Under the pieces are notes generated by a model. The model saw nothing but the letters and a program-made list of their open reading frames with translations, did no database searches and had not been told where the DNA came from. The position numbers and the translations under genes were made by a program. This document shows positions 1 through 8,692 of a DNA stretch of 64,000 nucleotides, piece by piece. The number at the start of each line of letters is the position of its first letter. The stretch's first letter is position 1. The stretch comes from Aquimonas sp. (GTDB lineage Bacteria > Pseudomonadota > Gammaproteobacteria > Xanthomonadales > Xanthomonadaceae), in the NCBI GenBank assembly GCA_022241605.1, contig JAKOMQ010000010.1, positions 58,813 through 122,812 on the forward strand. The letters run 5' to 3'.

Positions 1-626
1 ACAACGCCACCTTCTACTACGTCAAGACCAACAACCCGGGCGAATGGCAGCTGTTCACGCAAATCGCCGGTGACCCGGTCAGCGGCCCGGACACGCTGCA
101 GTACGGCCCCTCTGGCGAACTGCTGACGCCGGCCACCGGCAACCTGGTGCTGGCGCCGTGGACCCCGCCGACCGGCGCCAACCCGATCGCGCTGACGCTG
201 CAGCTGGGCGAGTCCACCCAGTACGGCAGCAGCTTCTCGGTGAACAGGCTGGTGCAGGACGGTTACCCGACCGGCCGGCTGTCCAACCTCGACATCTCCG
301 ACGAAGGCGTGGTGTCGGCGCGCTACACCAACGGCCAGGCCATTCCGCTGGGCCAGATCGCGCTGACCAACTTTTCCAACGTGCAGGGGCTGCAGAAGCT
401 GGGCGACACCAGCTGGGGCGAGACCTCCGAGTCCGGCCCTGCCCAGCGCGGCGCGCCCGGCACCTCCAACCTTGGCCTGCTCCAGGCTGGCGCGCTGGAG
501 GCCTCCAACGTGGACATCACCGAACAGCTGGTCGAGATGATCAATGCACAGCGCAACTTCCAGGCCAACGCGCAGATGATCAGCACCGCCGACCAGATCA
601 CCCAGACCGTCATCAACATCCGCTGA
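1..626 (+). CDS. flgE: Flagellar hook protein FlgE, C-terminal part
   Basis: The gene starts before the window. About 207 residues are visible in frame 3, ending at the TGA at 624-626. FlgE polymerises into the extracellular hook that joins the rod to the filament. The last ~75 residues carry the conserved flagellar rod/hook C-terminal helix, with the stretches NLGLLQAGALEASNVD and INAQRNFQANAQMIST, and end in TVINIR. The motif recurs in FlgG and, in weaker form, in FlgF downstream, as expected for this paralogous group. It is the first visible gene of the flgE-L series. The gap to flgF is 40 bp, so co-transcription is likely. Confidence 0.95.
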   Translation, partial: NATFYYVKTNNPGEWQLFTQIAGDPVSGPDTLQYGPSGELLTPATGNLVLAPWTPPTGANPIALTLQLGESTQYGSSFSVNRLVQDGYPTGRLSNLDISDEGVVSARYTNGQAIPLGQIALTNFSNVQGLQKLGDTSWGETSESGPAQRGAPGTSNLGLLQAGALEASNVDITEQLVEMINAQRNFQANAQMISTADQITQTVINIR

Positions 627-666
627 TTCGAGCGCTGTTGCAGGCTGAAGGCCCGGAGGCCGCGCC

Positions 667-1410
667 ATGGACAAGTCCCTCTACGTTGCGATGACCGGCG
701 CCAGCGCCAACCTGCGGGCGCAGGCGGCGGTCTCCCAGAACCTGGCCAACGTCAGCACGCCCGGGTTCCGGGCGCTGCTCAGCCACACCGAGACCTTCAA
801 GATCGAAGGCCACGGGCTGAAGTCGCGCTTCGACGCGACCCGCGCGGACGGCGGGTTCGACGACCGCATGGGGCCGCTGCTGTCGACCGGGCGCGATACC
901 GACGTCGCGCTGCGCGAGGGTCTTTGGCTGGCGGTGGCGGATACCGAAGGGCAGGAGGCCTACACCCGCGGTGGCGAACTCAGCGTCAACCAGAACGGCC
1001 TGCTGGTCACCGCCAGCGGCCGCTCGGTGCTGGGCGAGAACGGACCCATCGCGATCCCGCCGCACGCCAAGCTGGAGATTGCCGGCGACGGCACGATTTC
1101 GGTCGTGCCGCTCGGCCAAGGGCCTGAAACCCAGGCCATCGTCGCCCGCATCAAGGTGGTGGAAGCCCCGGGCCGCGAGCTTGAGCGCGGTCTCGACGGC
1201 CTGTTCCGCCGCGCTGACGGCGAGCCGGCGGTGCCGATGGCGGGCAACGTGCTGATGACCGGCATGGTCGAGGGCAGCAATGTCAATGCCGCCGATGCGC
1301 TGGTGCGAATGATCGAGCTGGCGCGCAGTTTCGAGATGCAGGTGCGTTCGATCAAGACCGCGGACGAGAACGCCCGCTCCGCCAACAGCCTGCTGCGGAT
1401 GAGCGGCTGA
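667..1410 (+). CDS. flgF: Flagellar proximal rod protein FlgF
   Basis: A 247-residue member of the rod/hook family, the usual FlgF length. FlgF is one of the proximal rod subunits crossing the periplasm. The N-terminus (MDKSLYVAMTGASAN, then QNLANVSTPGF) is the characteristic FlgF version of the rod N-terminal helix, and the C-terminus (ALVRMIELARSFEMQ) is the paired helix. A GGAGG ribosome binding site lies about 7 bases before the ATG. It lies between flgE and flgG in the canonical operon order. Confidence 0.96.
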   Translation: MDKSLYVAMTGASANLRAQAAVSQNLANVSTPGFRALLSHTETFKIEGHGLKSRFDATRADGGFDDRMGPLLSTGRDTDVALREGLWLAVADTEGQEAYTRGGELSVNQNGLLVTASGRSVLGENGPIAIPPHAKLEIAGDGTISVVPLGQGPETQAIVARIKVVEAPGRELERGLDGLFRRADGEPAVPMAGNVLMTGMVEGSNVNAADALVRMIELARSFEMQVRSIKTADENARSANSLLRMSG

Positions 1411-1449
1411 TCCGCCGCCGACGCGCCCGAATCCAACGGAGATATCCCC

Positions 1450-2235
1450 ATGTTCCAGTCCCTCTGGGTTGCCAAGACCGGTCTTGATGCGCAGCAGACG
1501 CGCATGACCGTGACATCCAACAACCTCGCCAACGTCAACACCACCGGCTTCAAGCGGGGGCGCGCCAGTTTCGAGGACCTGCTATACCAGAACGTCCGCC
1601 AGCCCGGTGGCGCGACCTCGCAGCAGACCGAGCTGCCCTCCGGGCTCACCACCGGCACCGGCGTGCGGGTGGTGTCCACCCAGAAGAACTTCATGCAGGG
1701 CAACCTCCTGCAGACAGGCAACGCGCTGGATATCGCCATCAATGGCCGCGGTTTCTTCGAGGTGCTGCTGCCTGATGGCAGCACGTCCTACACGCGCGAC
1801 GGCAGCTTCCAGATCAATGCCCAGGGCGAACTGGTGACCGCCTCGGGCTACACGCTGCAGCCGGGCATCCAGATTCCCGAAGGCGCGCAGTCCGTCTCCA
1901 TCGGCAGCGATGGCACGGTTTCCGTGCAGCTCGCCGGCCAGGGCCAGCCGATCCAGGTCGGCAACATCAACCTGACGGATTTCATCAATCCCGCGGGCCT
2001 GCAGGCCAAGGGCGAGAACCTGTTCGTGGAGACTGGCGCCAGCGGCCCCCCGCAGCCCTCAACGCCCGGCCTCAACGGCCTTGGGCTGCTGCAGCAGGGC
2101 GCGCTGGAGAGCTCCAACGTCAACGTGGTGGAGGAGTTGGTCAACATGATCGAAACCCAGCGCGCCTACGAGATGAACGCAAAGGCCATCTCGACCACCG
2201 ACGGCATGCTTGCCTATCTGAACAACCAGCTGTGA
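1450..2235 (+). CDS. flgG: Flagellar distal rod protein FlgG
   Basis: A 261-residue protein, typical for FlgG, the distal rod subunit. It begins [16 protein letters not shown] and carries [14 protein letters not shown], the conserved FlgG N-terminal signature. It ends with the rod/hook helix [27 protein letters not shown] (given here as position 2115-2195 in DNA). A GGAG ribosome binding site precedes the ATG by about 10 bases. flgH begins within 10 bp of the stop. Confidence 0.97.
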   Translation: MFQSLWVAKTGLDAQQTRMTVTSNNLANVNTTGFKRGRASFEDLLYQNVRQPGGATSQQTELPSGLTTGTGVRVVSTQKNFMQGNLLQTGNALDIAINGRGFFEVLLPDGSTSYTRDGSFQINAQGELVTASGYTLQPGIQIPEGAQSVSIGSDGTVSVQLAGQGQPIQVGNINLTDFINPAGLQAKGENLFVETGASGPPQPSTPGLNGLGLLQQGALESSNVNVVEELVNMIETQRAYEMNAKAISTTDGMLAYLNNQL

Positions 2236-2243
2236 GGTCCGTC

Positions 2244-2936
2244 ATGCGCTCGCCTACCGGTTTCGCACCGATCGTCCTCGCCGCCGCGGCTCTGCTGCTG
2301 TCGGCCTGCGCTGCCAGCGGCCCGAGCCTGCCGCCGGCCGGGTTCGAGCCCACGCTGTCGCCGCGGGCCGATGTGCGGGAGCCCGCACCGGGCGCGATCT
2401 ACCGCGGCGGCGGCACCGGCGGCCTCAGCCTTTTCGCGGACGCCAAGGCCCGCAATGTCGGCGACATCCTCACCATCCAGCTGGTCGAGCGCACCCAGGC
2501 CAGTTCCTCGGCCACCACCAGCACCAGCCGCGGCTCCAGCGTCAACGTGCCGGCACCCACCCTGTTCGGCGCGCCGGCCACGATCGGCGGTCGCACGCTG
2601 GACAGCGAGTTCGGTGCCGAAAGCGAGTTCTCCGGCAGCGGCAACTCCAGCCAGAGCAATCGCCTGGACGGCAGCGTCACCGTCACCGTGGCCGAGCGCC
2701 TGCCCAACGGCTACCTGGTGGTGCGCGGCCAGAAGTGGATCCGCATCAACCAGGCCAACGAGCACATCCAGATCCAGGGCATCGTGCGACCGGCGGACGT
2801 CGGTCCGGACAATACCGTTTCATCCTCGCGGGTGGCGGATGCGCAGATCGCCTATCGCGGTCGCGGCAGCATGGCCCAAGCCAACGCCCAGGGCTGGCTC
2901 AGCCGCTTCTTCTCCTCCCCCGCGTTCCCGATGTGA
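2244..2936 (+). CDS. flgH: Flagellar L-ring lipoprotein FlgH
   Basis: FlgH forms the outer-membrane L-ring bushing around the rod. From the ATG at 2244 the product is 230 residues, with a lipoprotein signal peptide ending LLLSAC at about residue 21, so the mature protein starts with lipidated Cys. The family core is seen in [21 protein letters not shown] and in the C-terminal region with [13 protein letters not shown] at 2232 would extend the protein by four residues and overlap the flgG stop; the ATG gives the better signal peptide. flgI follows after 8 bp. Confidence 0.95.
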   Translation: MRSPTGFAPIVLAAAALLLSACAASGPSLPPAGFEPTLSPRADVREPAPGAIYRGGGTGGLSLFADAKARNVGDILTIQLVERTQASSSATTSTSRGSSVNVPAPTLFGAPATIGGRTLDSEFGAESEFSGSGNSSQSNRLDGSVTVTVAERLPNGYLVVRGQKWIRINQANEHIQIQGIVRPADVGPDNTVSSSRVADAQIAYRGRGSMAQANAQGWLSRFFSSPAFPM

Positions 2937-2944
2937 GACCGCCC

Positions 2945-4051
2945 ATGAACCGCCTGCTCGTCTGCATCGCACTGTTCGCCCTGCTTGCTGCTGAAGCCGG
3001 CGCCAGCGAACGCATCAAGGATCTCGCCCGGGTCAACGGAGTGCGCAGCAACCCGCTGGTCGGGTATGGGCTGGTGGTGGGCCTGAACGGCACCGGTGAC
3101 CAGACCTCGCAGGCGCCGTTCACCGTGCAGAGCCTGAAGACCATGCTCAACGAGCTGGGCGTCACCATCCCGCCCAACGTCAACCCGCAGCTGAAGAATG
3201 TCGCCGCGGTAGCCATCCACGCGGAGCTGCCGCCGTTCGCCAAACCCGGCCAGACTATCGACATCACGGTGTCATCGATCGGCAATTCCGGCAGCTTGCG
3301 CGGTGGCTCGCTGCTGATGGCGCCCCTGCGCGGCGCCGACGGCGAGGTCTATGCCATCGCCCAGGGCAACCTGGTGGTGGGTGGCTTCGGCGTGCAGGGC
3401 AATGACGGCTCGCGCATCTCCGTGAATGTGCCGAGCGCCGGCCGCATCCCCAACGGCGCCATCGTCGAGCGCGCCGTGCCGGACGGCCTCTCCTCCAACG
3501 GCGAGGAGCTCACGCTGGATCTGCATCGCGCTGACTTCACCACGGTGCAGCGGATGGTGGAGGTGATCAACAGCGTCTACGGCCCCGGCACCGCGCGCGC
3601 CGCCGACGGCGGCAGTGTTGCCGTGCGCGCGCCGTTCGAAGTGTCGGCCCGGGTGGGCTTCATGGCCCAGCTGGAAAATCTCGAACTCACGCCGGGCCAG
3701 GGCCCGGCCAAGGTCGTGGTGAATGCCCGCACCGGCACCATCGTGATGGGCGGCAACGTGCGCGTGCTGCCGGCGGCAGTGGCGCACGGATCGCTCACAG
3801 TCAGCATCGCCGAGCGCGTGGAAGTCACCCAGCCCGAGCCCTTTGGCGCCGGCGAGACGGTTGCGGCGCCGCGCACCGAGCTGACCGCCGAGCAGCGCGA
3901 GAGCCGCATGTTCCTGCTGCAGGGCGGCACCTCGCTGGAGGAGATCGTGCGTGCGGTCAACGAGGTCGGTGCCGCGCCGGGTGATCTGATCGCAATCCTG
4001 GAAGCCCTCAAGCAGGCCGGCGCGCTGCGCGCCGAGCTGGAAATCATCTAG
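2945..4051 (+). CDS. flgI: Flagellar P-ring protein FlgI
   Basis: A 368-residue periplasmic protein that assembles the P-ring in the peptidoglycan layer. The ATG at 2945 gives a clean Sec signal peptide (cleavage near [11 protein letters not shown]). The mature start [20 protein letters not shown] and [15 protein letters not shown] are hallmark FlgI sequences. The reading frame is open far upstream of this ATG, but that extension would remove the signal peptide and overlap flgH. Confidence 0.97.
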   Translation: MNRLLVCIALFALLAAEAGASERIKDLARVNGVRSNPLVGYGLVVGLNGTGDQTSQAPFTVQSLKTMLNELGVTIPPNVNPQLKNVAAVAIHAELPPFAKPGQTIDITVSSIGNSGSLRGGSLLMAPLRGADGEVYAIAQGNLVVGGFGVQGNDGSRISVNVPSAGRIPNGAIVERAVPDGLSSNGEELTLDLHRADFTTVQRMVEVINSVYGPGTARAADGGSVAVRAPFEVSARVGFMAQLENLELTPGQGPAKVVVNARTGTIVMGGNVRVLPAAVAHGSLTVSIAERVEVTQPEPFGAGETVAAPRTELTAEQRESRMFLLQGGTSLEEIVRAVNEVGAAPGDLIAILEALKQAGALRAELEII

Positions 4052-4061
4052 ACCCGCCGCC

Positions 4062-5204
4062 ATGAAGATGGCTCCGCCCGACATCGAACTGTTCAACCGC
4101 CTGGCCACGACTGCGCCGGCGCGCCCGCGCGTCGAGCCAGGCACAGCCGACGCCACCGCGGACGTCGCGCGCCAGTTCGAGGCCCTGTTCGTCGAGCAGA
4201 TGCTGAAGACAATGCGCGAGTCCGCCGGTGGTGAGGCGCTGTTCCCGGGCCAGTCAGGCATGTTCCGAGAGATGCATGACCGCGAGCTGGTCAAGTCGAT
4301 CACCGGCGGCCAGGGCTTCGGCCTCGCCCCGCAGATCGAGCGTTCGCTGCGTCAGCAGCAGGCGGCGCTGGAGGCTGGCACCGAGCCGGTCCGCGATCTG
4401 AGCCGGCAGCCGCCTGGGCTGCCGCTGGATGGCTATACGCGGCTGCTGCCGGCACAGCGGATCCCGGCCGAAGGCGGAGCACGCCCGGCAGCCGCCATCC
4501 TCGAAACCCGCGGTCCTGCCCGCGAGGCGGGTGCTGGCGAACCGCGCAAGGCCCTGCCGACCTCCGCGAGGCCCGCCGCCGAGGCCGAGCGCGCACAGTC
4601 GAGCGCGCGCGCCGGCCGTCTGGCCGACACCCCTGAGGATTTCGTGCGCAAGGTCTGGCCTTATGCCGAGCGCGCAGCCGAGGCTCTCGGCGTCGATCCG
4701 CGCATGCTGGTGGCGCAGGCCGCGCTGGAGACCGGCTGGGGCCGTCACGTGCCCGCCGCCACCGACGGACGCAGCGGCCACAACCTTTTTGGCATCAAGG
4801 CAGGCCGTAGCTGGGGCGGCGAGCGCGGCAGCCATCTCACCCGTGAGTTCGTCGACGGCCGCATGCAGGTGGAGCGTGCCGAGTTCCGTCGCTACGACAG
4901 CGTGGCCCAGAGCTTCCAGGACTACGTAGGCCTGCTCCGAGGCAGCGCCCGCTACGCGCCAGCCCTGGCGGTGGCCGGTGACAGCCGCGCTTTTGCCCAA
5001 GCCCTTCAAAACGCCGGCTACGCCACGGACCCCGCCTATGCCGACAAGCTCACTGCGATCGCCCATGGTCCGCGGCTGAATCGGGCGTTGGCGGCGCTTG
5101 CGCCGCCCAGTGCGCCGGCCGGAACCCTGCTGGCGCAGAACCTGCAGGAAAGCGGCGCCGTCGCGGCCGGCCGCGGCGAGAAGGTGACACTCGCCCGTGG
5201 CTGA
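4062..5204 (+). CDS. flgJ: Flagellar rod assembly protein/muramidase FlgJ
   Basis: A two-domain FlgJ of 380 residues. Residues about 30-105 are the rod-capping domain (ARQFEALFVEQMLKTMRES, and SGMFREMHDRELV). A linker rich in Ala, Pro and Arg follows to about residue 185. The C-terminal GH73-type glucosaminidase domain carries AALETGWGRHV, whose Glu is the expected catalytic acid, and GHNLFGIKAG. It locally opens peptidoglycan so the rod can pass. It follows flgI by 10 bp and precedes flgK by 58 bp. Confidence 0.95.
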   Translation: MKMAPPDIELFNRLATTAPARPRVEPGTADATADVARQFEALFVEQMLKTMRESAGGEALFPGQSGMFREMHDRELVKSITGGQGFGLAPQIERSLRQQQAALEAGTEPVRDLSRQPPGLPLDGYTRLLPAQRIPAEGGARPAAAILETRGPAREAGAGEPRKALPTSARPAAEAERAQSSARAGRLADTPEDFVRKVWPYAERAAEALGVDPRMLVAQAALETGWGRHVPAATDGRSGHNLFGIKAGRSWGGERGSHLTREFVDGRMQVERAEFRRYDSVAQSFQDYVGLLRGSARYAPALAVAGDSRAFAQALQNAGYATDPAYADKLTAIAHGPRLNRALAALAPPSAPAGTLLAQNLQESGAVAAGRGEKVTLARG

Positions 5205-5262
5205 ATAGGGCCACGCTCAAGTTCCATGCCGCTCCTGCCGATAACAGCGGTGAGGTGACCCC

Positions 5263-7152
5263 ATGTCCGACCCCTTCTCGATTGGCACGTCCGCCCTGCT
5301 GTCCTTCCAGCGGGCCATGGCTACGTCAAGCAACAACGTGGCAAATGCCAACACGCCGGGATACACCCGCCAGCGTGTCGAATTCTCGTCGCGTGTCGGT
5401 CAGGGACAGGGCTTCGGCTTCCTCGGCGCCGGCGTGCAGATCAGCGGCGTCAACCGGCTGCTGAACTCGTTTCTCGTCTCGCGGATGGACGCCAGCGCCT
5501 CCGAGCTGGGGCGGCTGTCGGTGCTCTCCGGGCTTGCCAATCGCGTGGACCGCGCCGTCAGCGACGCAGGCACCACCTTGGCCACGCCCATGTCGAATTT
5601 CTTCGACTCGGTGCAGGGCGTGGTGGCCGAGCCCACCTCGACGGCGGCGCGCCAGTCGCTGCTGGACGGCGGCCAGAACATCGCAGACCGCTTCCGCACC
5701 CAGGCCAACCAGCTCAACCAGCTCGATCTTGAGACCAGTCAGCGCATCGGTGCGACTGTGGAGGAGGTCAACCGGCTGTCCGCCACGGTGGCCCGCCTGA
5801 ACCAGGAAATCGTGCGGGCGCGCGGCGAGTTCAACAAGCCGCCCAACGATCTGCTGGACCAGCGCGACTACGCGGTGCGCCAGCTGTCCGCCAAGATCGG
5901 CGTGCTGACTTTCGAGCAGGACGACGGCTCGCTCAACGTGCAGACCGGCTCGGGCGCCAGTCTGGTGCTGGGCGGCTCCTCGCAGCAGCTGGTGCTCTCC
6001 CGCGATCCCTTCCGGCTTGACCGCCAGCAGATCGCGGTGACCAGCCCGCTGGGGCCGATCCCGCTGTCGACCGCAGGACTTGGCGGTGAGCTGGCGGGGC
6101 TCTACGACTTCCGAGCCCAGGTGCTGGAGCCTGCGCAGGCCCAGCTGGGTCGGCTGGCGCTGGGCACCGTCGAGGCTTTCAACGCCCAGCAGCGGGCCGG
6201 CGTCGATTTCTACGGCGACCTTGGCGGCAACTTCTTCCGACCGATCGCCCCCACCGTGCTGCCGGCCACCACCAACGGCGGCAGCGCCAATTTCACTGCG
6301 CGGGTGGACGACGTCGGTGCGCTCAGCGGGCGCGATGTCGTGCTGCGTTTCGACGGCACCACCTGGCAGGCGCGTCTGGCTTCCACCGGCGCCAGCCTGC
6401 CCATGACCGGCAGCGGCAGCGCGGCCGATCCCTTCATTGTCGAGGGCGTGGCGCTGGAGGTGTCCGGTGTGCCGGCCACCGGCGACGACATCATGGTGCG
6501 CACCGGCTCGGATGCCGCGCGGCAAATGGCGCTGGCGATCATCGACCCCAACCGCATCGCCGCCGCCCTGCCGGTCCGTGGCAGCGCGCCGCTGGCGAAT
6601 ACGGGCAATGGCGTGCTGGGTCCGCTGCGGGTGACCGATCCGGGCAACCCGGCCCTGCAGTCGCCGGTGACCATCGAGTTCACCACGCCCGGCGTCTATT
6701 CCGTCAACGGGGCGGGCGCCTTCGCCTACACCCCGGGCGATGTGATCAGCCTCAACGGATGGGAGGTCACGCTGGATGGCCAGCCGGCGGTAGGCGACCA
6801 GTTCGTGTTCGGCCCCACCGGCCCGCGTTCCGGAGACAACGGCAATGCGCGGGCGCTGGCCGAGGTCGGTCGCATGGGTCTGTTCGCAGCCGGCAGCCAG
6901 AGCATTACTGCGGCCATCAGCGAGTCGATCAGCCAGTCCGGCGGGCTTGCACGTCAGGCTGACTTCGCCTTCACCGCGCAGGGCGCGATCGACAACCAGC
7001 TGCAGATGGAGCGCGATTCGGTGTCGGGCGTCAACCTCGACGAGGAAGCGGCGAACCTGCTCAAGTTCCAGCAGTTCTATCAGGCCGCCGCGCAGATCAT
7101 CGCGGTCGCCAACGAGACCTTCCAATCGCTGCTCGCCGCCGTGAGACGCTGA
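5263..7152 (+). CDS. flgK: Flagellar hook-associated protein 1 FlgK
   Basis: A 629-residue hook-filament junction protein. The N-terminus (FSIGTSALLSFQRAMATSSNN, read from 5275) with NVANANTPGYTRQRVEF is the HAP1 version of the rod/hook helix. The C-terminus has SGVNLDEEAANLLKFQQFYQ and ANETFQSLLAAVR, both diagnostic of FlgK. The central ~350 residues are the variable solvent-exposed domain. A GAGGTGA ribosome binding site lies before the ATG. flgL starts 2 bp after its stop, so the two HAP genes are probably translationally coupled. Confidence 0.97.
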   Translation: MSDPFSIGTSALLSFQRAMATSSNNVANANTPGYTRQRVEFSSRVGQGQGFGFLGAGVQISGVNRLLNSFLVSRMDASASELGRLSVLSGLANRVDRAVSDAGTTLATPMSNFFDSVQGVVAEPTSTAARQSLLDGGQNIADRFRTQANQLNQLDLETSQRIGATVEEVNRLSATVARLNQEIVRARGEFNKPPNDLLDQRDYAVRQLSAKIGVLTFEQDDGSLNVQTGSGASLVLGGSSQQLVLSRDPFRLDRQQIAVTSPLGPIPLSTAGLGGELAGLYDFRAQVLEPAQAQLGRLALGTVEAFNAQQRAGVDFYGDLGGNFFRPIAPTVLPATTNGGSANFTARVDDVGALSGRDVVLRFDGTTWQARLASTGASLPMTGSGSAADPFIVEGVALEVSGVPATGDDIMVRTGSDAARQMALAIIDPNRIAAALPVRGSAPLANTGNGVLGPLRVTDPGNPALQSPVTIEFTTPGVYSVNGAGAFAYTPGDVISLNGWEVTLDGQPAVGDQFVFGPTGPRSGDNGNARALAEVGRMGLFAAGSQSITAAISESISQSGGLARQADFAFTAQGAIDNQLQMERDSVSGVNLDEEAANLLKFQQFYQAAAQIIAVANETFQSLLAAVRR

Positions 7153-7154
7153 CT

Positions 7155-8351
7155 ATGCGGATCTCCACGAACTTCCAGTTCACCCAAAGCCTGAACGCGC
7201 TGCTGGCGCGGCAGTCGGACGCCTTCAAGACCCAGCTGCAGCTGTCCAACGGGCGCAAGATCGACACCGCCAAGGACGACCCCGTAGGCGCCGGAGTCAG
7301 CGTTCAGCTCGATCGCGCGCGCGCCGAGCTGGAAAGGTTTGCCGGCAATTCCAACATCGTGGCCAACCGCCTCAACCTTGCGGAAGTTGCGCTGACGTCC
7401 TCCAGCGATCGGCTGCTGCGCGTGCGCGAGTTGGCGGTGCAGGGCTTCAACGGCACGCAAACCCCGGAGTCGCGTTCGGCCATTGCCGATGAGCTGGAAC
7501 AGCAGCTCGACGCGCTGTTTGCGCTGGCCAATTCCGATGACGGCAGCGGCCGCTTCCTGTTCGCGGGCAGCGAGGGCTCGGTGCGGCCCTTCAGCGTGGG
7601 GCCCTCCGGCGTCATCTATGCGGGCGACCAGGTGCAGCGCAGGATTGATGTGTCACCTTCGCTTTCGATTGCCGATGCGGCACCCGGCACCGAGATCTTC
7701 ATGCGGGTGGCCACGGGCAACGGCACCTTTGCGGCCCGCGCCGACGCCGCCAACGCGGGCACCCTGGCCCTGCAGTCGGCGTCGCTCTCAGGCACCACCC
7801 CGTGGGCGCCCGACGCCTATCGGATCAGCTTCGATGGCGCCGGTGGCTACAGCGTCGAAGACGGTCTGGGTGCGGTGATCGCCACCGGCAGCTACGTGCC
7901 TGGCCAAGCCATCGAGTTTGGCGGCGCCCAGCTGCGCTTCGGCGGCGAGCCTGCCGCGGGCGACAGTTTCACGGTGCAGCAGGCGCCCCGCCAGGACATC
8001 TTCACCACGGTGCAGGGCGTGATCGACGCGCTGCGCCTGCCTTCGGCCACACCCGAGCAGCGTGCCGCGCAACAAAACGCCTTCTTCGCCAGCCTTGAGG
8101 ACCTGGCCCAGGCCCAGGACCAGATCATTGACGCGCGCGGCAAGGTCGGTGCCGGGCTGAACACCCTGGACAGGACCACCGAGGAACGCGCCTCGCAGGT
8201 GTTGAGCCTCGCCACCACGCTGTCTGAAATCCGCGATCTGAACTATGCCGAGGCGGCCAGCCGTCTGGCCAACCAGCTGCTGGTGCTGGAGGCGGCGCAG
8301 GCCAGCTTCGTCAAGGTGCAGGGCAACTCGCTGTTCAACTTCATCCGCTGA
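7155..8351 (+). CDS. flgL: Flagellar hook-associated protein 3 FlgL
   Basis: A 398-residue flagellin-like junction protein. The N-terminal flagellin helix is visible (MRISTNFQFTQSLNALL; SNGRKIDTAKDDP), as is the C-terminal helix (LSEIRDLNYAEAASRLANQL, then VLEAAQASFVK). It is the last gene of the flagellar run. The next ~340 bp contain no gene but a family-A repeat whose 3' end can form a terminator. Confidence 0.96.
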   Translation: MRISTNFQFTQSLNALLARQSDAFKTQLQLSNGRKIDTAKDDPVGAGVSVQLDRARAELERFAGNSNIVANRLNLAEVALTSSSDRLLRVRELAVQGFNGTQTPESRSAIADELEQQLDALFALANSDDGSGRFLFAGSEGSVRPFSVGPSGVIYAGDQVQRRIDVSPSLSIADAAPGTEIFMRVATGNGTFAARADAANAGTLALQSASLSGTTPWAPDAYRISFDGAGGYSVEDGLGAVIATGSYVPGQAIEFGGAQLRFGGEPAAGDSFTVQQAPRQDIFTTVQGVIDALRLPSATPEQRAAQQNAFFASLEDLAQAQDQIIDARGKVGAGLNTLDRTTEERASQVLSLATTLSEIRDLNYAEAASRLANQLLVLEAAQASFVKVQGNSLFNFIR

Positions 8352-8692
8352 GGTCTGCAGCGGATGCGGCACGCGTACCTGGGCTCGGCGTTGGCCTGTC
8401 TGCGCTGGAAGCCTCCCGCAGCAGCTCGATCCAGGCGAGGGCTGAGAGCCGGTGAGAACCCTCCGCCTGCTGCGGCAGCCTTTGGACGCCCGTGGCGGCG
8501 GCGCGCTAGGCGAATACTGCGGTCATTTGACCCGCCAAACTCCCCTGAATTCGCCCAGCGCGCCTTGCCACGAACGCCCAGCGACGCCCTCGCTATGGCG
8601 TCTGGGTTTTTTCATAGGCTCTGAGCCGTTGACGCCGTGCAAACGCTGCCTGCGGGCTCGGACGTTGGCGAAGGCGCGGCGCTGTCCTCTCC
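8352..8692. other. Intergenic region between flgL and the LOV-EAL gene
   Basis: A 341 bp gap between convergent genes (flgL plus, the EAL-domain gene minus). Its central 186 bp is repeat A copy 1. I see no convincing coding sequence in the remainder. Short open frames here are by-products of the repeat. Confidence 0.8.
8441..8626 (+). repeat. Dispersed repeat A, copy 1 (186 bp)
   Basis: Full-length copy in plus orientation. It starts CTGAGAGCCGGTGAGAACC and ends GGGTTTTTTCATAGGCTC. The two ends are imperfect inverted repeats of about 20 bp. Near the 3' end, CCCAGCGACGCC pairs with GGCGTCTGGG and is followed by six T, a rho-independent terminator placed to end flgL-direction transcription. 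Copies 2-6 at 21922, 36757, 38977, 50460 and 60241 are clearly homologous. Confidence 0.85.

Noticed and set aside
5326..7125. Minus-strand 599-codon frame opposite flgK
   Set aside because: Antisense shadow of a well-identified gene, with no recognisable domain.
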